This document shows, piece by piece, positions 20,055 through 29,260 of a stretch of 33,835 bases of DNA (position 1 is its first letter; every line of letters begins with the position of its first letter). Below the pieces are notes generated by a model, which saw nothing but the letters and a program-made list of their open reading frames with translations, did no database searches and was not told where the DNA came from. Origin of the DNA: a virus. The stretch covers positions 1 through 33,835 of the IMG/VR virus record IMGVR_UViG_3300043395_000705; one strand, written 5' to 3'. Both the position numbers and the translations under genes were made by a program.

Positions 20055-21661
20055 TGGAATACAAAAACGCGCCAGGCGGCATGCGCCTGACCCCAGAACA
20101 AATCTTGAAGCGCCAGCAAATGGCGCAGACCAAGAAGGATGAGTTTCAGCAGCTCTACCAAGATGCCTACGAATTCGCCCTGCCCCAGCGCCAGCTCTAT
20201 GGCGTGTGGGAAGGTGGTGCCGTGGGGTCCAAAAAGATGCAGCGCGTCTTTGATTCGACCGCCATCAACAGTACCCAACGGTTTGCAAACAGATTGCAGT
20301 CTGTGGTTTTTCCCCCGCAGCGCAAATGGTGCCGTCTGGATCCCGGCGTTGACATTCCATCGGAGCGCAAAAGCCAGGCCCAGCAGATCCTCGACCTGTA
20401 CAACGAGAAGATGTTTGCTGTGCTCAGACAGTCCAACCTGGACATTGCCATGGGCGAGTTTTTGCTCGACCTGGCCGTGGGCACCGCAGCCATGATGGTG
20501 CAGCCTGGCGACGATGTCTCCCCGCTCAACTTCATCCCCGTGCCGCTCTTCCTGGTGAGCTACGAAGAAGGTGCCAATGGCCAGGTGGACAACGTCTACC
20601 GGCGCATGCGCATGAAGGGCGAGAGCATCCAGCGCCAGTGGCCAGATGCCAATATCCCGCCCGAGATGGCCAGACGCATCGAGCACAAGCCGACCGATGA
20701 CATCGAGTTGCTGGAGGCCACCATCTATGACCACAAGCGTGGCGACTACTGCTACCACGTCATCGACAAACTGTCCAAAGAGGAGCTGGTCTACCGGCGC
20801 AAGAAATACTCACCCTGGGTGATCTCGCGCTACATGAAGGTGGCCGGCGAGATCTATGGCCGTGGCCCCCTGATGACCGCCCTGCCCGACATCAAGACGC
20901 TGAACAAGACCATTGAGCTGCTGCTCAAGAACGCCAGCCTGGCGGTGTCTGGTGTCTACACGGCGGCTGATGATGGTGTGCTCAACCCCAACACGGTCAA
21001 GATCGTGCCCGGGGCCATCATCCCGGTGGCCAGAAACGGCGGCCCCCAAGGTCCAGCTTTGCAAGCCCTGCCCCGATCTGGTGACTTCAACGTCACCCAG
21101 CTTGTGATCAATGACCTGCGCTCCAACGTCAAGCGCATCTTGCTGGACGAATCACTGCCGCCCGACAACATGAGCGCCAGGTCGGCCACCGAGATCGTCG
21201 AGCGCATGAAGGAGCTCTCGCAGAACCTGGGGTCGGCCTTTGGTCGTTTGATCAACGAGACCATGATCCCGCTGGTGGCCAAGATCCTGGAGGTGATGGA
21301 CGAGCGCGGTCTGATTGATCTGCCCCTGCGCGTCAATGGGCTGGAGGTCAAGGTCACCCCGGTGGCCCCGTTGGCCAACGCACAGGCCATGGACGAGATC
21401 AATGCGGTGATGCAGTTTGCTCAACTGACCCAGCAGATGGGGCCAGAGGGCACCGTGGCCGTGAAGTTTGGCGACATGATCGACTACCTGGGCGACAAGC
21501 TCGGGGTGCCTGCAGCCCTGCGCAATGATGCTGCCGAGCGCGCATTCTTGCTTGAAGAGCGCCAGGCCCAGCAAGCTCAAGCCATGGCCGCACAAATGCA
21601 AGTGCAGCAATTGCAGGGTGGCGCTGCTGCTCTGCCTGCACCTGCCGGAGCACCAGCATGA
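20054..21661 (+). CDS. Portal (head-to-tail connector) protein
   Basis: The 535-residue product matches the T7 gp8-like portal family (Head-tail_con). Typical blocks are an N-terminal helical LYQDAYEFALPQR, VFDSTAINSTQRFANRLQSV, VPLFLVSYEEGANGQVDNVY, YGRGPLMTALPDIKTLNK and SARSATEIVERMKELSQNLG. Twelve copies would form the ring through which DNA enters, joined by the adaptor below. I start at ATG 20054; the upstream frame extension is a shadow. The last 40 residues are Ala/Gln-rich. It overlaps the next gene by ATGA. Confidence 0.95.
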   Translation: MEYKNAPGGMRLTPEQILKRQQMAQTKKDEFQQLYQDAYEFALPQRQLYGVWEGGAVGSKKMQRVFDSTAINSTQRFANRLQSVVFPPQRKWCRLDPGVDIPSERKSQAQQILDLYNEKMFAVLRQSNLDIAMGEFLLDLAVGTAAMMVQPGDDVSPLNFIPVPLFLVSYEEGANGQVDNVYRRMRMKGESIQRQWPDANIPPEMARRIEHKPTDDIELLEATIYDHKRGDYCYHVIDKLSKEELVYRRKKYSPWVISRYMKVAGEIYGRGPLMTALPDIKTLNKTIELLLKNASLAVSGVYTAADDGVLNPNTVKIVPGAIIPVARNGGPQGPALQALPRSGDFNVTQLVINDLRSNVKRILLDESLPPDNMSARSATEIVERMKELSQNLGSAFGRLINETMIPLVAKILEVMDERGLIDLPLRVNGLEVKVTPVAPLANAQAMDEINAVMQFAQLTQQMGPEGTVAVKFGDMIDYLGDKLGVPAALRNDAAERAFLLEERQAQQAQAMAAQMQVQQLQGGAAALPAPAGAPA

Positions 21662-21921
21662 GCTGGGAGGACATCGATGCCATTGGCCAGAACACCGACA
21701 TCCGCGACGTTGAGCAAAAGCGCGACGATCTATCGCGTTTGATGCTCAGAGTTTTTGGCAGCGAAGATGGCCAGAAGTTGCTGTCTTGGATGCGCGACAT
21801 GTATGTGAATGTGCCCATCGCCGTGCCGGGCACAGACCCCTCGCATGCGTTCTTTGCCGAAGGGCAACGCAACGTCATCAGGGACATCGAGGCGCGGATT
21901 AACCAAGCAAGGAAACTATGA
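21658..21921 (+). CDS. Bbp19-like small protein
   Basis: This 87-residue protein begins at an ATGA overlap with the portal gene. LSRLMLRVFGSEDGQKLLSW, an internal MYVN.PIAVPGTDPSHAFFA and EGQRNVIRDIEARI match the pattern of Bordetella phage BPP-1 Bbp19 homologues, which occupy the same place between portal and scaffold. Its exact function is unknown; a head-assembly role is likely. Confidence 0.8.
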   Translation: MSWEDIDAIGQNTDIRDVEQKRDDLSRLMLRVFGSEDGQKLLSWMRDMYVNVPIAVPGTDPSHAFFAEGQRNVIRDIEARINQARKL

Positions 21922-22682
21922 GCGATACAGCAACAGTCGAGCCCGGTGAAACCGGCCTACTTGACAACGTGCAAGTGACCGACGACACCAAACCAGCAGA
22001 CAATTCACAAAAGGTCGATATTGACCACAAAGCTGCTCCAGCAGGCGCAGCCGAAGCCGATGAACCTCTGGAGCGCCCAGACTTCTGGCCAGAGAATTTT
22101 TGGAAGAAAGATTCCAACGAGCCTGACCTGGAAGGCATTGCCAAGTCATGGAGCGATCTTCGCAAGATGATCAGCCAGGGCAAGCACAAGGCACCAGAGG
22201 GCGGCAAATACGATACCGCAACACTGGGTGAAAGCCCGGTAGCTGGGGCACTCACAGAGTTTGCAGCCAAGTGGGGCTTGCCACAGGCAGCATTTGACGA
22301 GCTCGCACAGCGCACCATGGCCATCGCCGAAGAGTCGGCAGGCCCGGCCATTGACATCAAGGCCGAGATCAATGCGCTTGGCCCAAATGGCCAGGCGGTG
22401 ATCAATGGGATGGTTGACTGGGCTCGCGGCCTGGTCAACAAGGGCGTGTGGGGCAAGGATGATTTTGAAGAGTTCAAGATCATGGGTGGCACGGCAAAAG
22501 GCATGCGTGCATTGCTCAAGATCCGCGAGGCCTACGAAGGCCGTGTGCCCATCGATTCAGCACCTGTTGAGGGGGCACCTTCAAAAGAGGAGCTCTACCA
22601 AATGGTCAACGATCCAAAATACAAGACCGACCCCGGTTATCGACAAAAAGTTGAGCGCATGTTCCAGCAATTTGTGCAATAA
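21918..22682 (+). CDS. Capsid scaffolding protein
   Basis: A 254-residue acidic, helical protein directly upstream of the capsid gene, as T7 gp9. The N-terminus is disordered and acidic; PLERPDFWPENFWKKDSNEP and DLEGIAKSWSDLRKMISQGK are typical of T7-like scaffolds, and the C-terminus (LYQMVNDPKYKTDPGYRQKV, ERMFQQFVQ) forms the capsid-binding helix. It is the last gene of this transcription unit, followed by a strong terminator. Confidence 0.88.
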   Translation: MSDTATVEPGETGLLDNVQVTDDTKPADNSQKVDIDHKAAPAGAAEADEPLERPDFWPENFWKKDSNEPDLEGIAKSWSDLRKMISQGKHKAPEGGKYDTATLGESPVAGALTEFAAKWGLPQAAFDELAQRTMAIAEESAGPAIDIKAEINALGPNGQAVINGMVDWARGLVNKGVWGKDDFEEFKIMGGTAKGMRALLKIREAYEGRVPIDSAPVEGAPSKEELYQMVNDPKYKTDPGYRQKVERMFQQFVQ

Positions 22683-22714
22683 CTCCAAGGCTGCCCAAAA
22701 GGCAGTTGCCACTT

Positions 22715-22742
22715 GACCCGGCCAGGTGCCGGGTCTTTTTTT
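22715..22742 (+). terminator. Rho-independent terminator after scaffold gene
   Basis: Perfect eight-base stem GACCCGGC / GCCGGGTC around a CAGGT loop, followed directly by seven T. Strong intrinsic terminator for the packaging/portal/scaffold unit. Confidence 0.93.
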
Positions 22743-22763
22743 GTCCAGTTCCCAACCGGGGGG

Positions 22764-22791
22764 TTGCGCTGTTGTAAAAAGGTCATACAAT
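22764..22791 (+). promoter_or_regulatory. Capsid promoter TTGCGC-N16-TACAAT
   Basis: TTGCGC (22764-22769), 16-base spacer and TACAAT (five of six consensus). Located 21 bases beyond the terminator. It shares motif and spacing with the promoter at 17228, but lacks the 18-bp operator. Confidence 0.55.
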
Positions 22792-22930
22792 GCGCCCAAG
22801 GCCCACCGGGCAACCGACCCTTGCCGCAGCGGATGCTGACGAGTGGCTGGCGCAACCAGCAAGCAATCGGCCCTGACTCTCAGGCTCACCGGCGCGAGAA
22901 CCCAGTCCAACAACCGAATGAGGTATTCAA

Positions 22931-23773
22931 ATGAGCGTTTCTCTTTCTAACGCCTTTGTGACTCTGTTCGATGCAGAGGTCAAGCAAGCCTACCAAGGCA
23001 AAGCAATGCTTGTCCCGGCGGTTCGCCAGCGTCGTGGAGTCGAAGGTTCAACTGTCAAATTCCCCAAAGTGGGCAAGGGTGTCGCGACCATTCGCGTGCC
23101 CCAAACCGATGTCACCCCTCTGAACGTGGGCTTCAGCACCGTCACCTTGACGTTGGCTGATTACAACGCCGCAGAGTACAGCGACATCTTCTCCCAAGCG
23201 AAGGTCAACTTCGACGAGCGCCAAGAGCTGGTGCAAGTCGTGGCCGGTGCCATGGGCCGTCGTCAAGATCAGATGATTCTGGATGCGCTTGCCGCTTCCG
23301 GCACCAGCCTGACCGTGGCCAACAGCATTGGTGGCTCAACCACCAACATGAACATTGCCAAGCTGCGCGAAGCAAAACGCCTGCTTGACAAGAACAATGT
23401 GCCGCCTGATGGCCGTCACATCGTGATTCATGCCAATGGCTTGTCAAACCTGTTGTCTGAGACCAGCGTGACCAGCTCCGACTTCAACAGCGTCAAAGCG
23501 CTGGTGCAAGGCGAGATCAACACCTACTTGGGCTTCACATTCCATGTGATGGGTGACCGTGCTGAAGGTGGCTTGGCCATCGACGGCTCTCTTGACCGTA
23601 CCTGCTTTGCATTCCACAAGGATTCAATCGGCTATGGTGAAGGCATCGCAATGCGCACTGAGATCAACTACATCCCCGAGAAAACCTCTTGGTTGGTGAA
23701 CGAGGTCTTCAGCGCTGGCGCTACAACCATCGACGCAGAAGGTATCGTTTCGATCACCTGCCGCGAGTCTTAA
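22931..23773 (+). CDS. Major capsid protein
   Basis: The 280-residue product is the HK97-fold capsid protein. MSVSLSNAFVTLFDAEVKQA, QRRGVEGSTVKFPKVGKGVA, LADYNAAEYSDIFSQAKVNF and IGYGEGIAMRTEINYIPEKT are typical of the short capsid proteins of BPP-1-like and related podoviruses. It is preceded by scaffold, terminator and its own promoter, giving high separate expression. A GAGGT element lies nine to ten bases before the ATG. Confidence 0.93.
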   Translation: MSVSLSNAFVTLFDAEVKQAYQGKAMLVPAVRQRRGVEGSTVKFPKVGKGVATIRVPQTDVTPLNVGFSTVTLTLADYNAAEYSDIFSQAKVNFDERQELVQVVAGAMGRRQDQMILDALAASGTSLTVANSIGGSTTNMNIAKLREAKRLLDKNNVPPDGRHIVIHANGLSNLLSETSVTSSDFNSVKALVQGEINTYLGFTFHVMGDRAEGGLAIDGSLDRTCFAFHKDSIGYGEGIAMRTEINYIPEKTSWLVNEVFSAGATTIDAEGIVSITCRES

Positions 23774-23787
23774 TCAAGGAGATTGAC

Positions 23788-24069
23788 ATGGCTTTTTCAT
23801 CTACTGGCTTCAATGCCATTGGCGGTCAATCCAAGGCTGGCAATGCCCCTGCAATTTATACCTATTCGTCCACCGACGCACAGTCTGTGATCCGCGCATC
23901 TGGGTATTTCAATTCAGTGGCATCTATCCTTAAGGTTGGCGACATCATCTTCTGCTACTCGGCAACGGGCGGCACTCCTGTGATGTCCACTGCTTATGTG
24001 AATTCCAACACCGGCACGGTTGTGGACATCACTGACGGTGTGACCGTGACTGCAACGGATACCGATTAA
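23788..24069 (+). CDS. Small head protein (possible decoration or head-fibre protein)
   Basis: A 93-residue protein starting at ATG 23788 with AAGGAG upstream; 14 bases follow the capsid stop. It is rich in Ser/Thr/Gly beta sequence (STDAQSVIRASGYFNSVASI, GDIIFCYSATGG, NTGTVVDITDGVTVTATDTD). This composition and its place immediately behind the capsid gene are typical of minor head or decoration proteins. No firm family assignment. Confidence 0.7.
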   Translation: MAFSSTGFNAIGGQSKAGNAPAIYTYSSTDAQSVIRASGYFNSVASILKVGDIIFCYSATGGTPVMSTAYVNSNTGTVVDITDGVTVTATDTD

Positions 24070-24086
24070 ACGGAGTCCAAATAGAT

Positions 24087-24118
24087 AGGCCAACTCTTGG
24101 GCAACTAAGGGTTGGCCT
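24087..24118 (+). terminator. Strong hairpin after head genes (partial terminator)
   Basis: AGGCCAACTCTT (24087-24098) pairs with AAGGGTTGGCCT (24107-24118) in 12 pairs with one G-T wobble, eight-base loop, then TTCTC. The T-run is short, so it may only attenuate transcription into the tail genes and leave capsid mRNA most abundant. Confidence 0.7.
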
Positions 24119-24139
24119 TTCTCACATTAAGAGGTTCAC

Positions 24140-24754
24140 ATGGCTGCTGGCGATACCGGGATCACAATCTGCTCAGATGCACTCATCATGTTGGGTGCCA
24201 AGGCCATCAGCTCATTCAATGATGGCACCGACGAGTCCAACACATGTGACCGTCTGTACCCTGACATTCGCGACTCAACCTTGGTGGTGTACCCGTGGAC
24301 ATTCAACACCAAGAAGATCCAACTTGCCCAGTTGGTGACGGCACCAACCAGCGTGTGGCGTTACCAGTACCAACTACCTGGCGACCGTTTAAATAACCCC
24401 AGGGCTGTGTACAACAGCTCTGCCCAGGGCAGCCCAGTCCAGAAGGAATGGGAGATCCAAGGCGATGCGCTGCTCACCAATTTGACCAGCGTCTACATCG
24501 ACTACCAGTACAGCATTGGCGAGTACGCAATGCCACAGTACTTTGTTCAACTGATGAAGTACATGATGGCCTGGCATCTGGCCATGCCCATCACCGAACA
24601 ATCAGACCGCGCTGTGTACTGGCAGCGCGTGGCCGTTGGTGACCCGGCTGAAAATGGCCGAGGCGGCTACATGCGCACGGCCATGAACATTGATGGCCAA
24701 GGCACGCCGACCCGAGTGATCGAAGACTACAGCTTGATTGCAGTGAGGGGCTGA
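24140..24754 (+). CDS. Tail adaptor protein, T7 gp11-like
   Basis: The 204-residue product matches the T7 gp11 tail adaptor (tail tubular protein A): GITICSDALIMLGAKAISSF, LYPDIRDSTLVVYPWTFNTK, then a wedge of sequence with QLPGDRLNNPRAVYN, and a final helical part with YFVQLMKYMMAWHLAMPIT. Twelve copies join portal to nozzle. AGAGG lies seven to eight bases before its ATG; the stop overlaps the next ATG by one base. Confidence 0.92.
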   Translation: MAAGDTGITICSDALIMLGAKAISSFNDGTDESNTCDRLYPDIRDSTLVVYPWTFNTKKIQLAQLVTAPTSVWRYQYQLPGDRLNNPRAVYNSSAQGSPVQKEWEIQGDALLTNLTSVYIDYQYSIGEYAMPQYFVQLMKYMMAWHLAMPITEQSDRAVYWQRVAVGDPAENGRGGYMRTAMNIDGQGTPTRVIEDYSLIAVRG

Positions 24755-26751
24755 TGCCGCGCTTTGTAGACATTCAGACCAACTTCAGCACTGGGGAGCT
24801 CGACCCCTTGCTGCGCTCGCGTGTGGACCTGGCGCAGTACAACAACGCTTTGGCCAAGGCCACCAATGTGGTGGTGCAGCCCCAGGGCGGCATTCGACGC
24901 AGGCCTGGCCTCAAGTACATGGCAGAGCTGCCCAACAGCAGCACCCCAAGCGCGGCCAATGGCGTGCGCCTGGTGCCGTTTGAGTTCTCAGTGGATGACA
25001 GCTACATGCTGTGCTTCACGCCATCGCGCATGTATGTGTTCAAGGATGGCGTGCAAATAACTGCCATCAATGGTGGTGGCAATGCCTACCTGTCTACCAG
25101 CATCACCGGGGCCATGCTGTCTGAGATTTGCTGGACGCAAAGCGCCGACACCATGATCATTGTCCACCCTGATTTGCAGCCGGTGAAGTTGGTGCGCGGT
25201 GCCACAAATGCTGATTGGACGATGACCACCATCACGTTTGACAGCATCCCCAAGTACGCCTTCACAATGACTGTCACCAGCTCAACAACGCTGGGTGCTG
25301 GCCATCTGACACCAAGCGCTGTGTCTGGCAATGTGGAGCTGACATCGCAGAATTCTGCCTTCAGTGCAGCAAGCGTTGGGCAGTACATCAACGCGACACC
25401 ACAAGGCCGCGCTCGCATCATTCAGTACACCAGCGCCACCAAGGTCAATGCTGTCGTTGAATATCCATTCTTCAGCACGGCCAACATCGCCCAGGGGAGT
25501 TGGGAGATCGAGTCGGGCTATGAGGACGTGTGGAGCTCTGGCAAGGGTTGGCCACGCACGGTCACTTTCCATGAGGGTCGCCTGTACTTTGGTGGATCCA
25601 AGTCCCGGCCATCTACAATCTGGGGCAGCAAGATCAATTTGTTCTATGAGTTCCAGGCAAGTGAATCACTGGATGATGACGCTGTTGAAGCAACGCTGGA
25701 CACTAGCTCGCTCAACGTCATTGTTGACATGATCTCTGGCCGCGACCTGCAAGTGTTTACCACTGGCGGCGAGTTTTATGTGCCTCAAGCTGGCACTGAA
25801 CCGATCACCCCATTGACGTTGACATTCAAAGCGGTGTCACGCAATGGCACCAAGACAGGCACTCGCGTGCAGTCCTTGGAGTCTGGGTCGGTCTACATCC
25901 AGCGACAAGGCAAATCGCTCAACGAGTTCTTGTTCTCAGACACACAGCTCACCTACGTCACAACGCGCATCTCTTTGTTGTCTGGCCATTTGCTCAAGAC
26001 CCCGTCACGCATGGCGCTGCGCCGGGCAACCAGCACCGATGAGGGCGATTTGCTGATGATGGTCAACACAGATGATGGCAGCATGGCTGTGTTCTCAATC
26101 ATGCGCAGCCAGCAAATTACCGCCCCGTCTGAGTTCACCACAGATGGCGAATTCAAGGACGTGGGTGTGGATGTCACCGACATCTATGCAGTTGTCAAAC
26201 GCACATTCAATGGCACCGACAGATACTTTGTTGAGTACTTCAGCTTTGATCGATTCACTGACTGCGCGTTTATTGGCGGTGCCGCTGCAAGCGCCAGCAG
26301 CTTGCCACACATTGGCAAGGCACTCAATGTCATTTGCGATGGCGTGCCACAAGGCAATGAGACCGTGAGCGGTGGCGGCTCGGTAACTTTTGACCGCGCC
26401 AGCACTACCAGCTACGAGGTTGGCCTGCCGTTCACCGTTTATGCCAAGACCATGCCGGTCGAGATCAAGCTGCAGACCGGCACCAGGCTGGGCTTCAAAA
26501 AGCGCATTGTCGAAATCAATGCGGTTGTAAATGACACCCAGCACATTGCATTGAACAACAACCCTGTGCCTTTCCGAACATTTGACAACCCGCTGCTCGA
26601 TGACCCAGAACCAGAGTTCACCGGCATCAAGCGGGTCAATGGTGTGCTTGGGTATTCCCGCGAGGCCACTGTAGAAATATCACAAAGCCTGCCACTCAAG
26701 ATGACCTTGTTGGGTCTTGAGTACAAGGTTGCTGTGTCTGGAGGTACATGA
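24754..26751 (+). CDS. Tail nozzle protein, T7 gp12-like
   Basis: A 665-residue protein opening with FVDIQTNFSTGELDPLLRSR and AKATNVVVQPQGGIRRRPGL, the signature of tail tubular protein B in T7-like and BPP-1-like phages. FHEGRLYFGGSKSRPSTIWG and IVDMISGRDLQVFTTGGEFY are further conserved blocks of its beta-propeller. It forms the tail tip channel and docks the fibres. It starts at the ATG that overlaps the adaptor stop and overlaps the next gene by ATGA. Confidence 0.93.
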   Translation: MPRFVDIQTNFSTGELDPLLRSRVDLAQYNNALAKATNVVVQPQGGIRRRPGLKYMAELPNSSTPSAANGVRLVPFEFSVDDSYMLCFTPSRMYVFKDGVQITAINGGGNAYLSTSITGAMLSEICWTQSADTMIIVHPDLQPVKLVRGATNADWTMTTITFDSIPKYAFTMTVTSSTTLGAGHLTPSAVSGNVELTSQNSAFSAASVGQYINATPQGRARIIQYTSATKVNAVVEYPFFSTANIAQGSWEIESGYEDVWSSGKGWPRTVTFHEGRLYFGGSKSRPSTIWGSKINLFYEFQASESLDDDAVEATLDTSSLNVIVDMISGRDLQVFTTGGEFYVPQAGTEPITPLTLTFKAVSRNGTKTGTRVQSLESGSVYIQRQGKSLNEFLFSDTQLTYVTTRISLLSGHLLKTPSRMALRRATSTDEGDLLMMVNTDDGSMAVFSIMRSQQITAPSEFTTDGEFKDVGVDVTDIYAVVKRTFNGTDRYFVEYFSFDRFTDCAFIGGAAASASSLPHIGKALNVICDGVPQGNETVSGGGSVTFDRASTTSYEVGLPFTVYAKTMPVEIKLQTGTRLGFKKRIVEINAVVNDTQHIALNNNPVPFRTFDNPLLDDPEPEFTGIKRVNGVLGYSREATVEISQSLPLKMTLLGLEYKVAVSGGT

Positions 26752-27479
26752 TGGCCGACGATTTTATGACCACAACTGAGCCAGGCTGGACTTCTAGCAC
26801 AGGCCCTGGTGTTGACTACAACACCGACATCACATTGAACGACATCTTAGATGTCGGCGGGAAGCTGCTCAATACCGCAACTGGCGCGATCAGCGCGGCA
26901 TCACCATTTCTGCAATTAAGCGCAGACATCACCAAGGCCGGTGCGCAACAAGCGGCTGCCTATTATCAGCAGGGCATGTATGAAGTGCAGGCGATTGACA
27001 CCCTGCGTTTGGCTCAGATCCGCACCGATCAAGACCAGAAGTATGCATCAATTCAAGCTGGCCGCAAGCTCAAGCAAGCTGAGATGCAGGCGCTCAACTA
27101 CACCATTGCTGGCAACACCCTGCTGCGGGGCATGGAGCGCGCCAACGCAGCCGTGCGTGCGCGAGCTGCTGCCAATGGCACGGTGGCCGGGGAAGGCTCT
27201 GCAGCATCTGTCCAGGCCGCCAATGTGGGGGCCACATACCGCGACGTGGGGGTCACAAACCTCAACGCCTTAACCGCTCGGATCCTGGGTTATGAGGATG
27301 CCAGCGCCATGATGCTGGCGGCCAAAGAGCAAGCCGATCTGACGATGAATGCAGCCGAGACTCAGGCCAAGCAACTTAGAATGGCTGGCGAGTTTGCCGT
27401 CAAGTCTGGCGGCCTTTTGTCTGGCGTTTCATTTGGTGAGGGCGTGCTGCGTTTTGCACAGACAAGGACACCTACATAA
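26748..27479 (+). CDS. Internal virion protein, T7 gp14-like
   Basis: This 243-residue protein (ATG 26748, or the adjacent ATG 26751) has an N-terminal polar segment, then an Ala-rich helix bundle with YYQQGMYEVQAIDTLRLAQI, RTDQDQKYASIQAGRKLKQA and ERANAAVRARAAANGTVAGE. This matches the gp14-like ejection proteins that follow the nozzle gene in this group. It would leave the virion with the DNA and form an outer-membrane pore. The stop overlaps the next ATG by one base. Confidence 0.82.
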   Translation: MMADDFMTTTEPGWTSSTGPGVDYNTDITLNDILDVGGKLLNTATGAISAASPFLQLSADITKAGAQQAAAYYQQGMYEVQAIDTLRLAQIRTDQDQKYASIQAGRKLKQAEMQALNYTIAGNTLLRGMERANAAVRARAAANGTVAGEGSAASVQAANVGATYRDVGVTNLNALTARILGYEDASAMMLAAKEQADLTMNAAETQAKQLRMAGEFAVKSGGLLSGVSFGEGVLRFAQTRTPT

Positions 27480-29260
27480 TGGCCGATCTACCATTGCTCC
27501 AACCTGGCCGCGTTGAGAACGTCGGCATTCCAGGTGCCGTGCTGCCCAGCGTACAAGCACCGCAAGTCCAGTATGTTGGTTTGCAAGCTGCAGCCAACTA
27601 CCAGAACACGCTGGCCCAATCACTTGACCGCCTAAGTGGCACGCTGTTTGGCATTGCCAAGGGTGCCGCCCAGGAGGCGGGGTTCCAATATGTGGCCGAC
27701 AACCCCATCACCGATGAGCAATTGCGAGCGGCCAAGGATGGCAATACTGCGCCATTGCAGTTGGGTGGCAAGTTCAACATCTATGACCAGGCCGTGCGCA
27801 AGGCCAGGGCATTTGAGGTGTCCAGCAACTTTGAAGCCGAGGCACGCAACGAGCTCACCGTCATGCTCACCGCAGTTGAGCAAGGCATGGCCACAACCAG
27901 CCAGGTGCAGAGCAAGATCGCAACCATGATGGATGGGTACAGCAAGAGCTTGGCCGGTGTGGATCCAGAGGCCTCGCTCAAGTTCCGCGCCACCATTGCG
28001 ACCATGGGCAACACCGTGTTGGCCAAGGCTGCAGAAACTGAGATCAAGCGCCAGAAACAAGCGCAGATCATCAAGTTCGACCGCGACTTTGACAACAGCA
28101 CCAGGCTGTTGGAGGCTGCCGTTTCAAGAGGGTATTGGCTCGACACAAAGAACACGCAGACCTACTACGAAAGCGACGGCACAAAATCTGTGTCCCCGAC
28201 GGTTCGATCAGTTGATGACTTGGCCGATGTCTTTCGTCAGACCATCAACACCAGCGCCTTGCTGATCGGAGATGCTGCTCTGCAAAAGACGTACAGCGAC
28301 AAGTTTGAAGCTGCGCTCAAGACCGCCAAGGTCAACGCTGTCAGCGCGTTTGTGACAAGCAAGGAATTCACCCCCGATTTCAGCCAGGGCTTGGCCATGC
28401 TGCAGACTGGTGAAGTGGGCAAGATGAAAGATGTCTTTGCTGGCATGCCCAATGATGAGAAGGCCAAGGTGGTGGCCAACTACATGGTGGCATTCAACAA
28501 CCGCAAGGCCGTGCAAGATGCCCAACGTGCTGAAGACAAACGCTTGGCCGTGGCTGAGTTTGTGCCACTGTATGACAAGGCATTGGCGCTGCCAGAGGGC
28601 AATGCCCAGCGCAAAGCATTGATCACTCAAATTGTTGGCATTGCCGAGCGCCAGCCAGATGCGGTGCCACTGGGCGTGCTCAAAGATCTGTTGGAGCCTA
28701 ACAAGGAAGGCAACCCTATCGCAGAGTTCAACACATTGCGCGGGATCTATGAGGGAACCATCACCAGCCCAGATCAGATCTTCAACAACTCAACATTGAA
28801 TGGCAAGCAGAAAGTCGCTGCACTGAAGCTGCTGACCAGTGAAAACCGACTCGACCAGCGTGACCTAGAAACCGGCCTGGCCAAGTTGGCTGGCATCCCA
28901 ACCATGCCTGGCTCAGTGACCGTTATTGACCCCAAGGGCACAGAGTTCCAGCGTTTGCAGCAGCTTCGCGCCAATGCTTTGCAGATCCAGGCCCAGGCCA
29001 TGACAGATGGCAAAGTGCTGCAGCCCAGGCAAATACTTGAGCAGGTGGCCAAGGATCTGGAAGCCAGACGCAACACCGAGCAGGCCAAAGCCGCGCAAAA
29101 AGCATTGACCGAGGTTTGGGAGAAAAAGCCGTGGATCAATGGCCCCATCACCCGCGATTCGCTGCCAGCTCTGGAGCGCAAGGCGGGGGACGACAAGAAC
29201 AAACAACGCGAGATCGCCCAGATCAAGCGGCTACTTGAACAAGCAGAAGGGAATCAGTGA
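27479..29260 (+). CDS. Internal virion protein, probable gp15-like
   Basis: A 593-residue, largely helical, Gln/Ala/Lys-rich protein starting at the ATG that overlaps the upstream stop. Blocks include an N-terminal ADLPLLQPGRVENVGIPGAV, AANYQNTLAQSLDRLSGTLF and the end QREIAQIKRLLEQAEG. It has no enzymatic motif. Its size and position after the gp14-like gene match the second ejected core protein of T7-like phages. Assignment rests on position more than on sequence. Confidence 0.75.
   Translation: MADLPLLQPGRVENVGIPGAVLPSVQAPQVQYVGLQAAANYQNTLAQSLDRLSGTLFGIAKGAAQEAGFQYVADNPITDEQLRAAKDGNTAPLQLGGKFNIYDQAVRKARAFEVSSNFEAEARNELTVMLTAVEQGMATTSQVQSKIATMMDGYSKSLAGVDPEASLKFRATIATMGNTVLAKAAETEIKRQKQAQIIKFDRDFDNSTRLLEAAVSRGYWLDTKNTQTYYESDGTKSVSPTVRSVDDLADVFRQTINTSALLIGDAALQKTYSDKFEAALKTAKVNAVSAFVTSKEFTPDFSQGLAMLQTGEVGKMKDVFAGMPNDEKAKVVANYMVAFNNRKAVQDAQRAEDKRLAVAEFVPLYDKALALPEGNAQRKALITQIVGIAERQPDAVPLGVLKDLLEPNKEGNPIAEFNTLRGIYEGTITSPDQIFNNSTLNGKQKVAALKLLTSENRLDQRDLETGLAKLAGIPTMPGSVTVIDPKGTEFQRLQQLRANALQIQAQAMTDGKVLQPRQILEQVAKDLEARRNTEQAKAAQKALTEVWEKKPWINGPITRDSLPALERKAGDDKNKQREIAQIKRLLEQAEGNQ

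Larger units (their letters stand above)
22683..22930. other. Intergenic region with terminator, promoter and capsid leader
   Basis: The 248 bases hold a small stem (CTGCC-CAAAA-GGCAG, 22691-22705), the terminator at 22715-22742, the promoter at 22764-22791 and about 130 bases of untranslated leader with a GCTGG-CGCAA-CCAGC stem (22846-22860). No gene is convincing here. The design isolates capsid expression from upstream transcription. Confidence 0.65.

Noticed and set aside
19886-20758. 290-residue minus-strand ORF
   Set aside because: Shadow of the portal gene.
15612-22855. 15-base repeat GAGTGGCTGGCGCAA near 15613 and 22841
   Set aside because: One 15-mer repeat is expected by chance in a genome of this size; flanks do not match.
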